This document shows positions 41,048 to 48,627 of a DNA stretch of 64,000 nucleotides, piece after piece. The DNA comes from JADZAI01 sp046348585 (GTDB lineage Bacteria; Pseudomonadota; Alphaproteobacteria; Micropepsales; Micropepsaceae). Position 1 is the first letter of the stretch; each line of letters begins with the position of its first letter. Where the stretch lies: positions 1-64,000 of the forward strand of contig JAXMDZ010000001.1 in assembly GCA_046348585.1 (NCBI GenBank), given 5' to 3'. A program made the translations under genes and the position numbers. The notes beneath the pieces were generated by a model. That model saw only the letters and a list, made by a program, of their open reading frames with translations. It was not told the DNA's origin and did not search any database.

Positions 41048-41910
41048 TCCACGATCTGCTGATCGCGCCGTTCGAGGACGCGGCGATGCGCCGGGCGCTG
41101 GCGGGCTGCATCGCGCTGGCGCTGGGCGGCGCGCCCATCGGCGTCTTTCTGGTGCTGCGGCGGACCGCGCTGATCGGCGACGCGCTGAGCCACGCGATCC
41201 TGCCCGGCGTCGCCATCGCCTTCGTCTTCGCCGGGTTCTCGCTGCTGTGGATGACCATCGGCGGCCTCGCGGCCGGGCTGGCGGTGGCGCTGCTGGCGGG
41301 CGCGGCCTCGCGCCTCACCCCGGTCGCCGAGGACGCCAGCCTCGCCGCCTTCTTCATCATCTCGCTCGCCCTCGGCACGCTGCTGGTCGCGACCTTCGGC
41401 ACCGACGAGGAACTGCTCCACGTCCTTTTCGGCGACCTGCTCGACATTGCGCCGGCCGCGCTGCTGACCATGGCCGCCATCTCCACCGCCACGATGGCGA
41501 CGCTCGCCCTCGTCTATCGCCCGCTGATCGCCGAGTGCTTCGACCCGAGCTTCCTGCGCGCCTCGGGCCATGCCGGGGCCATCGTCCACGCCGTCTTCCT
41601 GTCGCTGGTGGTGCTGAACCTCGTCAGCGGCTTTCAGGCGCTGGGCACGCTGATGTCGATCGGGCTGATGATGCTGCCCGCCATCTCGGCGCGCTTCTGG
41701 GCCGACAGCGCGGGCGGCCAGATCGCGGTCGCCGTGGGGATGACCGTCCTCGCCGCCCTGACCGGCCTCATCGCCGCCTTCCACGCCGGAACGCCGCCGG
41801 AATCCTCGATCGTGCTGACCGCCGGGGTCTTCTATCTCGGCTCGCTCGCCTTCGGGCCGCGCGAGAGCATCGCCGCCCGCCTCGTCCGCCTGAGGCACCT
41901 GGAGGCCTGA
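41044..41910 (+). CDS. znuB: Zinc/metal ABC transporter permease (ZnuB-like)
   Basis: 288 residues with about eight hydrophobic segments and the ABC-3 permease motifs LRRTALIGDALSHAILPGVA and FQALGTLMSIGLMMLPAISA. Its ATG overlaps the ATPase stop. With ZnuC it forms the membrane part of a high-affinity zinc importer; the periplasmic ZnuA is not in this window. Confidence 0.92.
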   Translation: MIHDLLIAPFEDAAMRRALAGCIALALGGAPIGVFLVLRRTALIGDALSHAILPGVAIAFVFAGFSLLWMTIGGLAAGLAVALLAGAASRLTPVAEDASLAAFFIISLALGTLLVATFGTDEELLHVLFGDLLDIAPAALLTMAAISTATMATLALVYRPLIAECFDPSFLRASGHAGAIVHAVFLSLVVLNLVSGFQALGTLMSIGLMMLPAISARFWADSAGGQIAVAVGMTVLAALTGLIAAFHAGTPPESSIVLTAGVFYLGSLAFGPRESIAARLVRLRHLEA

Positions 41911-41995
41911 AGGCCGGCCGCCGGGGAGCGGCGCACCTTGCGGCCGGACGCCCCGTTCCATAAGTCAGGCGTCCAAAGACCCTCGCGGACGATCC

Positions 41996-42967
41996 ATGAC
42001 CCAGCCCAGCGCCATCCCCGTCACCGTGCTCACCGGCTATCTCGGGGCCGGCAAGACGACGCTTCTCAACCGCATCCTCACCGAACAGCACGGCAAGAAA
42101 TACGCCGTCATCGTCAACGAGTTCGGCGAGATCGGCATCGACAACGATCTGGTGGTCGACGCCGACGAGGAAGTCTTCGAGATGAACAACGGCTGCATCT
42201 GCTGCACCGTGCGCGGCGACCTGATCCGCATCCTCGCCAATCTGATGAAGCGCAAGGGCAAGTTCGACGCGATCCTGATCGAGACGACCGGCCTCGCCGA
42301 CCCCTCGCCGGTCGCCCAGACCTTCTTCGTGGACGAGGACGTCAGGGCCAAGACCCGGCTCGACGCCATCGTCACCGTGGTCGACGCCAAGCACATCCTT
42401 TCCAGCCTGAAATCGGCCAAGGAGGCGCGCGAGCAGATCGCCTTCGCCGACGTCATCCTGCTGAACAAGGCCGACCTCGCGGACGCGGCCGAACTGGACG
42501 CGGCCGAGGCGGCGATCCGCCACATCAACCCGCTCGCCGTCATCCACCGCACGACGAAAAGCGGCGTCGCGCTGGACGAGATCCTCGACCGCGGGGCCTT
42601 CGACCTGGAGCGCATCCTTTCCATCGAGCCCAATTTTCTGGAAGGCGGCCACCATCACGACCACGAGGAGGACGTGCAGTCCTTCTCGTTCGAGACGACC
42701 AGCCCCATGGACGGCGAGGCGCTGACCCACTGGCTGCAGACGACGCTGCAGACGCGCGGGCAGGACATCCTGCGCTCCAAGGGCATTTTCGACGTGAAGG
42801 GCGAGACCAAGCGTTTCGTCTTTCAGGGCGTCCACATGCTGATGGACGGCGACCTCACCAGCCCGTGGAAGCCGGGCGAGGCGCGCCGCAGCCGGATGGT
42901 GTTCATCGGCCGCAATCTCGATCAGGATGAGCTGAAGCGCGGCTTCCACTCCTGCATCGCCGCCTGA
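41996..42967 (+). CDS. CobW/COG0523 GTPase, putative zinc metallochaperone
   Basis: 323 residues. Walker A GYLGAGKTT (residues 14-22), the metal-binding NNGCICCTV with CICC at 67-70, LIETTGLADPSP, NKAD at 157-160 for guanine, and a His-rich loop GGHHHDHEE (about 217-225) before the C-terminal CobW_C domain. Members of COG0523 under Zur control deliver zinc to enzymes when it is scarce. It follows the permease after 85 bases, so the zinc operon may extend to it. A cobalt role is less likely because no cobalamin biosynthesis genes are near. Confidence 0.9.
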   Translation: MTQPSAIPVTVLTGYLGAGKTTLLNRILTEQHGKKYAVIVNEFGEIGIDNDLVVDADEEVFEMNNGCICCTVRGDLIRILANLMKRKGKFDAILIETTGLADPSPVAQTFFVDEDVRAKTRLDAIVTVVDAKHILSSLKSAKEAREQIAFADVILLNKADLADAAELDAAEAAIRHINPLAVIHRTTKSGVALDEILDRGAFDLERILSIEPNFLEGGHHHDHEEDVQSFSFETTSPMDGEALTHWLQTTLQTRGQDILRSKGIFDVKGETKRFVFQGVHMLMDGDLTSPWKPGEARRSRMVFIGRNLDQDELKRGFHSCIAA

Positions 42968-42991
42968 CGACCGACGAGGGACACGACCGGC

Positions 42992-43414
42992 ATGCTTCAG
43001 GGCGCAATCATCGGGGCCGTCATCGGCCTTCTCTTTTCTCTCGTCATCCTGTGGCGGGCGAAGAACGCCAAGGGCGGCAAATACCTGACCGAAATGACCA
43101 AGCGCGTCCTCACCTTCGCCGCGCCGCAGGCGCCGGCCGAAGTGGTCGCCGCGCTGGAAGGCGGCGCGAGCGGCCATCCCGCGACGCTGGAGGCCGCCGA
43201 CAAGACGGCTCATCGGCTCGTGCTGACCGACAAGGCGAGCCTTTCGACCTTCGGCTTCTTCTATCCGATCCATGTCGCGGCCGCCCCCGGCGGCGGATCG
43301 AGCGTTTCGGTCGGCATCGCCAGCCGGGGCAATCAATGGGGGCCGCTGGTCACCAAGGCGCATAACATCTTCGCCGACGCCGTGAAGAAGACGCTGGGCG
43401 TCGCCGCCGGATGA
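42992..43414 (+). CDS. Anchored protein of unknown function in the zinc cluster
   Basis: 140 residues. One N-terminal membrane helix (about residues 3-20, GAIIGAVIGLLFSLVILW) followed by a soluble alpha/beta part with no recognised motif. It starts 24 bases after the GTPase stop and overlaps the WD40 gene by four bases. The conserved-looking order suggests a role in zinc homeostasis, but no metal-binding cluster is visible. Function unknown. Confidence 0.65.
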   Translation: MLQGAIIGAVIGLLFSLVILWRAKNAKGGKYLTEMTKRVLTFAAPQAPAEVVAALEGGASGHPATLEAADKTAHRLVLTDKASLSTFGFFYPIHVAAAPGGGSSVSVGIASRGNQWGPLVTKAHNIFADAVKKTLGVAAG

Positions 43415-44415
43415 GCCAGGCCGCGCCCTCGCCCGCCCGTTTCCTCGCCTGCGACGCCTTCGTCACGGCCGCCGCCTACGCCCCCGGCGTGGCGGCCTTC
43501 ACGCTCGGCGACGGCACGGTGCGCCTCGTGCGCGACGACGCGGAGGAGACCGCAATCGCCGCCCATGACGGGGCGGCGCTGTGCCTCGCCGCCTGGGAGG
43601 ACGGTTTCGTCTCCGGCGGCGACGACGGACGGCTGGTGCGGATCGGCGCGGACGGCGCGACGCAGGAGATCTTCCGCACCGGCGGCAAGTGGATCGAGCA
43701 GGTCGCCGCCAGCCCCGCCTCGGGCGCGCTCGCCTGCGCGGCGGGCAAGGAGGCGATCGTCTTCGCGAAGCCGGGCGCGACGCCGAAACGCTTCGCCCAT
43801 CCGGCGACCGTCATGGGCCTCGCCTTCGACCCCAAGGGCAAGCGCATCGCCGCCGCCCACTATAACGGCGTGACGCTGTGGTGGATCGGCGCGGAGAACG
43901 CGAGCGGCGCGTTCCTCGAATGGAAGGGCTCGCACACCGCCGTGCTGTGGCATCCGGGCGGCGAGTTCATCGTCACCGCGATGCAGGAGAACGCGCTGCA
44001 CGGCTGGCGGCTCGCCGACAAGCAGCACATGCGCATGGCGGGCTATCCCGCCAAGGTGAAGTCGATGACCTTCTTCGCCAAGGGCAAATGGCTGGCGACG
44101 GCCGGGGCCGAGAGCGTCATCTGCTGGCCGTTCGACGGCAAGGGGCCGATGGGCCGCAACGCCCGCGAGGTCGGGCCGCAGGGTTCGATCTGCACCGCGG
44201 TCGCGGCGCATCCGGCGCGCGGCCTCATCGCCTCGGGCCATGCCGACGGCTCGCTCTGGCTGACCCGCTTCGAGGACGACAAGGCGGCCTGCGTGCGCGC
44301 CCCCGCCGCCGCCCCGGTCAGCGCCCTCGCCTGGCGTCCCGACGGCGGCCGCCTCGCCTTCGGCTGCGAGGACGGCGCGGCAGGCGTGCTGAACTTCGAA
44401 CCGGCGAACGTCTAG
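43411..44415 (+). CDS. WD40-repeat-like beta-propeller protein in the zinc cluster
   Basis: 334 residues made of about six to seven blade-like repeats (TGGKWIEQVAASPASGALAC, WHPGGEFIVTAM, FFAKGKWLATAG, SALAWRPDGGRLAFG) with the usual Gly/Asp spacing and GADGA turns. No signal peptide. Its start overlaps the upstream gene (ATGA). Beta-propellers are mostly protein scaffolds; this one probably assembles or regulates partners of the zinc cluster. Its stop shares CTAG with the convergent methylase gene. Confidence 0.85.
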   Translation: MSQAAPSPARFLACDAFVTAAAYAPGVAAFTLGDGTVRLVRDDAEETAIAAHDGAALCLAAWEDGFVSGGDDGRLVRIGADGATQEIFRTGGKWIEQVAASPASGALACAAGKEAIVFAKPGATPKRFAHPATVMGLAFDPKGKRIAAAHYNGVTLWWIGAENASGAFLEWKGSHTAVLWHPGGEFIVTAMQENALHGWRLADKQHMRMAGYPAKVKSMTFFAKGKWLATAGAESVICWPFDGKGPMGRNAREVGPQGSICTAVAAHPARGLIASGHADGSLWLTRFEDDKAACVRAPAAAPVSALAWRPDGGRLAFGCEDGAAGVLNFEPANV

Positions 44416-45083
44416 CGCGAGGCTTGGGGGTCCATAACCGTCGGAAGCGGCACGTCGCGCGCACCCCTGCGACCGCGCAGCCGATACTTGCTTTGATATT
44501 CGCGGCGTTGCTTCGCGACCTCATAGAGCACGATCCCGGAGCTTGTTCCGAGATTGAGGCTTTCGATCATCCCGAACATCGGAATGCTGACGCACATCTC
44601 GCTGCGCTCCACGGCGCGGCTGGTGATTCCGATCGATTCGCTGCCGAACCAGACGGCCAGCTTGGTGTACGCCGTGAAGTCACCTTCGTGCAGGAAGATG
44701 TTCGTCTTCCCCTTCACATGGGGCGACGTGACGATCGACCTGAAGCCTCTTTTCTCGAGGTGATCGAAGCACTTATCGGTGCTGTCGAAGCGGCGGACGA
44801 ACGTCCATTTCACGGCGGATACGGAGGTCTTCGAGATTGTTCCGCGTTCGCGCATATCCTGCCAATCGTCCGGCAGCGACCGGCGCGGATCGACGACATA
44901 GACTTTCTCGACGCCCAGCGCGTTCGCGTTACGGATGACCGTTCCGATATTCTTGACATCGATCGGATTTTCGATGACCGCGATCAAGTTTTTGCAGCGG
45001 AATTGCTTGACTGCGTCGGCGCGCCGGCGGGCGGACTGCTTCAGCTTCGCTGTCTTTTCCTGATCGATCGCGTGGTCTTCCAT
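44412..45083 (-). CDS. TrmH/SpoU-family RNA 2'-O-methyltransferase
   Basis: 223 residues with a SPOUT fold: NIGTVIRNANALG (motif 1), AVWFGSESIGI (motif 2) and IPMFGMIESLNLGTSSGIV (motif 3, with the trefoil knot). This pattern is typical of TrmH, which methylates tRNA G18, but other targets are possible. Base composition is clearly less GC-rich than neighbouring genes (many codons end in T or A), which suggests later acquisition. It is convergent with the WD40 gene and next to a palindromic repeat. Confidence 0.88.
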   Translation of the reverse strand: MEDHAIDQEKTAKLKQSARRRADAVKQFRCKNLIAVIENPIDVKNIGTVIRNANALGVEKVYVVDPRRSLPDDWQDMRERGTISKTSVSAVKWTFVRRFDSTDKCFDHLEKRGFRSIVTSPHVKGKTNIFLHEGDFTAYTKLAVWFGSESIGITSRAVERSEMCVSIPMFGMIESLNLGTSSGIVLYEVAKQRREYQSKYRLRGRRGARDVPLPTVMDPQASR

Positions 45084-45153
45084 GGCATGCTCTTGGCGCC
45101 GGTCTCTGGCGGCGACTCCGATACATAGGCTGCGTGATGTAAATTCTCCACCG

Positions 45154-45256
45154 TGTCATCCCGGCCTTTAGCCAGGATCCAGGCGATTGGACCCCGAGCT
45201 TGCCGCCCCTGGGTCCCGGGTCTCGGACGCCTCCGGCGTCCTCGCCCGGAATGACA
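45154..45256. repeat. Palindromic intergenic repeat element
   Basis: The outer arms TGTCATCCCGG and CCGGAATGACA are near-perfect inverted repeats, with a second inner pair CCAGG/CCTGG around a GC-rich centre. Such elements with GTCATCCCGG ends are frequent REP-like interspersed repeats in alphaproteobacteria. It is intergenic, next to the atypical methylase gene. The rest of the gap holds no gene. Confidence 0.65.
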
Positions 45257-45263
45257 GAGAGTG

Positions 45264-45719
45264 TCAGCGCCGCGCCCCCGGTCCCGGCCTGACCTCCACG
45301 GCGCGCGCGGCGAGGGGTTCGGCGCAGTGGGAGCAGGTCATTACCGGATCGAAGTCGTGGCCGCAGGTCTTGTGCCGGTGCAGCAGCGGGCGGCCTTTTT
45401 TCGTGACGCGGTGCGTGTCGCCCCAATGGACCATCGCCATGATGACGGGATGCAGCGCGCGGCCCACATCGGTGAGGCGGTACTCGTAACGCGCCGGGCG
45501 GTCTTCGTACTTCACCTTGGTGAGGATGCCCTCCTCCACCAGCTTCCTCAGCCGGCCGGCGAGGATGTGGCGCGTGACGCCGAGGCGGGCCTGGAAGTCG
45601 TCGAAGCGGCGAATGCCGAGGAAGCAGTCGCGCAGGATCAGCAGCGTCCAGCGGTCGCCGATCACCGACACCGTGCGCGCGACCGAACAGGCCTCCTCGC
45701 CGATCTCGCTCCAGCGCAT
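45264..45719 (-). CDS. HxlR-family transcriptional regulator
   Basis: 151 residues; AAGGAG is seven bases before the ATG at 45719. Winged HTH of the HxlR/MarR-like type: ACSVARTVSVIGDRWTLLILRD, FDDFQARLGVTRHILAGRL and YEYRLTDVGRALHPVI. An extra C-terminal zinc-ribbon-like tail has TCGHDFDPVMTCSHC. It is divergent from the SDR operon (about 75 bases between the starts) and is likely its regulator. Confidence 0.92.
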   Translation of the reverse strand: MRWSEIGEEACSVARTVSVIGDRWTLLILRDCFLGIRRFDDFQARLGVTRHILAGRLRKLVEEGILTKVKYEDRPARYEYRLTDVGRALHPVIMAMVHWGDTHRVTKKGRPLLHRHKTCGHDFDPVMTCSHCAEPLAARAVEVRPGPGARR

Positions 45720-45793
45720 CGATTGACTCCTTGCCGCCGCCGCCATTCTATGTGAGTTCTGTTTTGGAACTCAAGAGGCGGAAGGCACCCACG

Positions 45794-46534
45794 ATGCAGC
45801 GCAACGCCACCTGCGCGGTGATCGGCGCGGGCGATTACATCGGCGCGGCGATCGCCAGGAAGTTCGCGGGCGAAGGCTTCACCGTCTTCGCCGGACGGCG
45901 AAACGGCGAGAAGCTTCTGCCCCTGAAGGCGGAGATCGAGGCGGAGGGCGGACGCTGCGAGGCCCGCACGCTCGACGCCCGCAGCGAGGAGGCGGTGACC
46001 GCCTTCCTCGCCGAGGCCGACGCCCATGCGCCGCTTGAGGTCTGCATCTTCAATGTCGGCGCGAATGTGCGCTTCCCCCTGCTGGAGACGACCGAGCGGG
46101 TCTTCCGCAAGGTGTGGGAGATGGCGGCCTATGCCGGCTTCCTCGCCGGGCGCGAGGCGGCGCGGCTGATGCTGCCGCGCGGGCAGGGCTCGATCTTCTT
46201 CACCGGCGCGACCGCCTCGATTCGCGGGGCGAGCGGCTATGCCGCCTTCGCCAGCGCCAAGGCGGGCCTGCGCGCCGTGGCGCAGTCCATGGCCCGCGAG
46301 CTGGGGCCGCGGAACATCCATGTCGCCCATCTCGTCATCGACGCCGGCGTCGATACCGCCTTCGTGCGCGGCCGCATCGCCGAAGCGCGGGGGGCGGAGG
46401 CCGCCGCGAGCCTGCCGCCCGACACGCTGATGGACCCCGAGAGCATCGCGGGCGCCTATTGGATGCTGCACCTCCAGACGCGCGACGGCTGGACCCACGA
46501 ACTCGATCTGCGCCCCTACGGCGAAACCTGGTGA
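45794..46534 (+). CDS. SDR-family oxidoreductase (Tyr replaced by Phe)
   Basis: 246 residues. Rossmann GAGDYIGAAIA, then ICIFNVGAN-like VCIFNVGANVRF and SIFFTGATASIRG. The catalytic tetrad is unusual: the expected YxxxK is FASAK (SGYAAFASAKAGLRA), so the Tyr is replaced by Phe, with a Tyr three residues earlier that might substitute. Some SDR groups share this. Overlaps the next gene (GTGA). Substrate unknown; the operon partners (DsbA-type isomerase and GST) suggest aromatic or ring-cleavage metabolites. Confidence 0.82.
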   Translation: MQRNATCAVIGAGDYIGAAIARKFAGEGFTVFAGRRNGEKLLPLKAEIEAEGGRCEARTLDARSEEAVTAFLAEADAHAPLEVCIFNVGANVRFPLLETTERVFRKVWEMAAYAGFLAGREAARLMLPRGQGSIFFTGATASIRGASGYAAFASAKAGLRAVAQSMARELGPRNIHVAHLVIDAGVDTAFVRGRIAEARGAEAAASLPPDTLMDPESIAGAYWMLHLQTRDGWTHELDLRPYGETW

Positions 46535-47148
46535 GCGATATGACCCCCGAATTCCTGTTCGATTTCGTCAGCCCCAACGCCTATCTGGTGCACAAGGTGC
46601 TGCCCGCCATCGAGGGCCGCACCGGCGCGCGCTTCGCCTATGTGCCGGTCTTCCTGGGCGGCATCATGCGGGCGACCAACAACCGCCCGCCGATGATCGC
46701 CTTCGCCGAGGTGAAGGGAAAGAACGCCTATATCGGCCTCGAGATCAAACGATTCGTGGCGAAGCACGGCCTCGCCAAATGGGCCTTCAACCCGCATTTC
46801 CCGATCAACTCGCTCGCCATCATGCGCGGCGCGCTGGCGGCCGAGGAGGCGGGCGTCTTCATGCCCTATGTCGAGGCGATGTTCCGCGCCATGTGGGAGG
46901 AAGGGCGCAAGATGGACGAGCCGGCGCTGATCGCCGAGACGCTGAGCGGCGCGGGGCTCGACGCCGAAGGGCTGATGGCCCGCGCCCAGGCGGCCGAGAT
47001 CAAGGCGAAGCTCCAGGCCAACACCGACCGCGCGGTGGAGCGCGGCACGTTCGGCATCCCCACCTTCTTCGTGGGCGACGAGATCTTCTTCGGCAAGGAC
47101 TCGCTCGCCGACCTGGAGGACGAGATCGTCCGCCGCAAGGCCGGTTGA
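46531..47148 (+). CDS. DsbA-family 2-hydroxychromene-2-carboxylate isomerase-like protein
   Basis: 205 residues from the GTG at 46531, which overlaps the SDR stop (GTGA); an ATG at 46540 is an alternative start. Thioredoxin-like DsbA fold of the kappa-GST/HCCA isomerase branch: FDFVSPNAYLVHK with Ser in place of redox Cys, NPHFPINSL, and GTFGIPTFFVGDEIFFGKD. Such enzymes use glutathione to isomerise double bonds of naphthalene and similar breakdown products. Location before a GST gene supports a glutathione-linked pathway. Confidence 0.85.
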   Translation: MSDMTPEFLFDFVSPNAYLVHKVLPAIEGRTGARFAYVPVFLGGIMRATNNRPPMIAFAEVKGKNAYIGLEIKRFVAKHGLAKWAFNPHFPINSLAIMRGALAAEEAGVFMPYVEAMFRAMWEEGRKMDEPALIAETLSGAGLDAEGLMARAQAAEIKAKLQANTDRAVERGTFGIPTFFVGDEIFFGKDSLADLEDEIVRRKAG

Positions 47149-47194
47149 CGGCCGCCCGTCCGGTGCGCTCCAAAGGGCGAAACGGGAGGACGGG

Positions 47195-47803
47195 ATGCAA
47201 CTCTATCACTGCGTCGGCGCGCGCAGCCTGAGGGCTGTGTGGATGCTGGAGGAAATGGGCCTCGACTACGAACTGGTCGTGCTGCCCTTCCCGCCCCGCG
47301 TCTTCAAGAAGGAATATCTGGCGGTCAATCCGCTGGGGACCATTCCCTGGCTGGTCGACGGCGAGGCGCGGTTGAGCGAATCCTCGGCCATCTGCCAGTA
47401 TCTCGGCACCACCTACGGCCCGACCGATCTGGTGGTCGCGCCGCACGCGCCGGACTACGCCGCCTATCTCAACTGGATGTTCTTCTCCGACGCCACCGCG
47501 ACGTTCCCGCAGACGCTGGTGCTGCGCTACACCGAGCTGGAGCCGGAGGAGCGCCGCATCCCGCAGGTCGCCGAGGATTACCGCAAATGGTTCCTCGGGC
47601 GCATGCGCTTCGTCGAGGCGGGGCTTGAGGGCCGCGACTATCTCGCCGCCGGCCGCTTCACCGCCGCCGACATCACGGTCGGCTACGCCGTCTATCTGGC
47701 GAAGCGGCTGAAGATCGACGCCGATCTCGGCCCCCGCGTGAAGGACTGGTACGCCCGCATCACCGCCCGCGACGCCTTCCGGCGCGCCGACGCAAGGCGC
47801 TAG
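47195..47803 (+). CDS. Glutathione S-transferase
   Basis: 202 residues; GGGAGGACGGG precedes the ATG. N-terminal thioredoxin-like domain with YHCVGARSLRAVWMLEEMG and NPLGTIPWLVDG, SESSAICQYLG for the glutathione gamma-glutamyl contact, and an all-helical C-domain. Third gene of the HxlR-linked operon. It is convergent with the exported methyltransferase gene, overlapping it by four bases. Confidence 0.92.
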   Translation: MQLYHCVGARSLRAVWMLEEMGLDYELVVLPFPPRVFKKEYLAVNPLGTIPWLVDGEARLSESSAICQYLGTTYGPTDLVVAPHAPDYAAYLNWMFFSDATATFPQTLVLRYTELEPEERRIPQVAEDYRKWFLGRMRFVEAGLEGRDYLAAGRFTAADITVGYAVYLAKRLKIDADLGPRVKDWYARITARDAFRRADARR

Positions 47804-48555
47804 GCCCCGGGCTTGCGGAACTTGTAGACGAACTGGTCGGTCTTGCCGCGGATCTTCTCGTCGAAGACGAGGATGTCGTGCGTGTCGGCGGGATTGGCGA
47901 GCACCGCGCTTTCGCCCTCGAAGACGAAACCGGCCGCTTCCACTTCCGCCTTCACGATGGCCGGGTCGATCCGGTGCAGCGCCTCGGCCGCCTCGACGCC
48001 CGATCCCGCCGCCGCGACGTGATCGACGACGATGAAGACGCCGCCCGGCTTCAGCGAATCGAAGACGAGCTTGTTGAAGGCCGCGACATCCGCGCCGCCG
48101 AACAGCGTCGTGTGCAGGTCGTGATAGTTCTGCGCGGTCCAGACGACATCGACGTTCGAGAACGAGACCGGGCCGGTCAGCGGCTCGATCAGCCGCTCGG
48201 CGTTGGCGCGTCCGGCGACGGCCGCGGCCGCCTCCTCGCCCATGTTGAACTTGTCCTCCACGCCCTTGGGCACCCAGGCATAGACCTTGCCCTCGGGGCC
48301 GGCGACGTTCGAGAAGAGCCGCGTGAAGTAACCGGCGCCCGGCATGAAATCGACCACCACGTCGCCCGGCTCGACGCCGGCGAAGGCGATGAGTTCGGCC
48401 GGATGGCGCGCCGCGTCGCGGGCCAAATCCTCGGCCGGGCGCGCCGGATCGGCGATCGCGGCGGCGATCGTTTCGGGCGCGGCTTCGGCGAAGGCGAGCG
48501 GCGAGGCCCCGGCGAGAAGCGAGGCGAAGGCGGCGGCGAGGATGGCGGTGCGCAT
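47800..48555 (-). CDS. Exported class I methyltransferase-like protein
   Basis: 251 residues. A signal peptide (ILAAAFASLLAGASPLAFAEA) is followed by a Rossmann methyltransferase fold with VVVDFMPGAGYFTRLFSNVAGPE split over motif I and the first helix, and LKPGGVFIVVDHVA (post-motif region). SAM is not known in the periplasm, so an exported SAM enzyme is odd; the signal may be an anchor, or the fold may bind something else. Such exported methyltransferase-like proteins recur in alphaproteobacteria. Function unknown. Confidence 0.8.
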   Translation of the reverse strand: MRTAILAAAFASLLAGASPLAFAEAAPETIAAAIADPARPAEDLARDAARHPAELIAFAGVEPGDVVVDFMPGAGYFTRLFSNVAGPEGKVYAWVPKGVEDKFNMGEEAAAAVAGRANAERLIEPLTGPVSFSNVDVVWTAQNYHDLHTTLFGGADVAAFNKLVFDSLKPGGVFIVVDHVAAAGSGVEAAEALHRIDPAIVKAEVEAAGFVFEGESAVLANPADTHDILVFDEKIRGKTDQFVYKFRKPGA

Positions 48556-48627
48556 GGGTCTCTCCCTTTTGGCCGATGGGTAGCCGAGGCGGGGGCGGCT
48601 GTCGCCCCCACATCGGTCACGTTTCGG

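Noticed and set aside
45154..45256. Attachment site or insertion sequence end
   Set aside because: No transposase, no target duplication and no tRNA 3' end next to it; the structure fits a short palindromic interspersed repeat.
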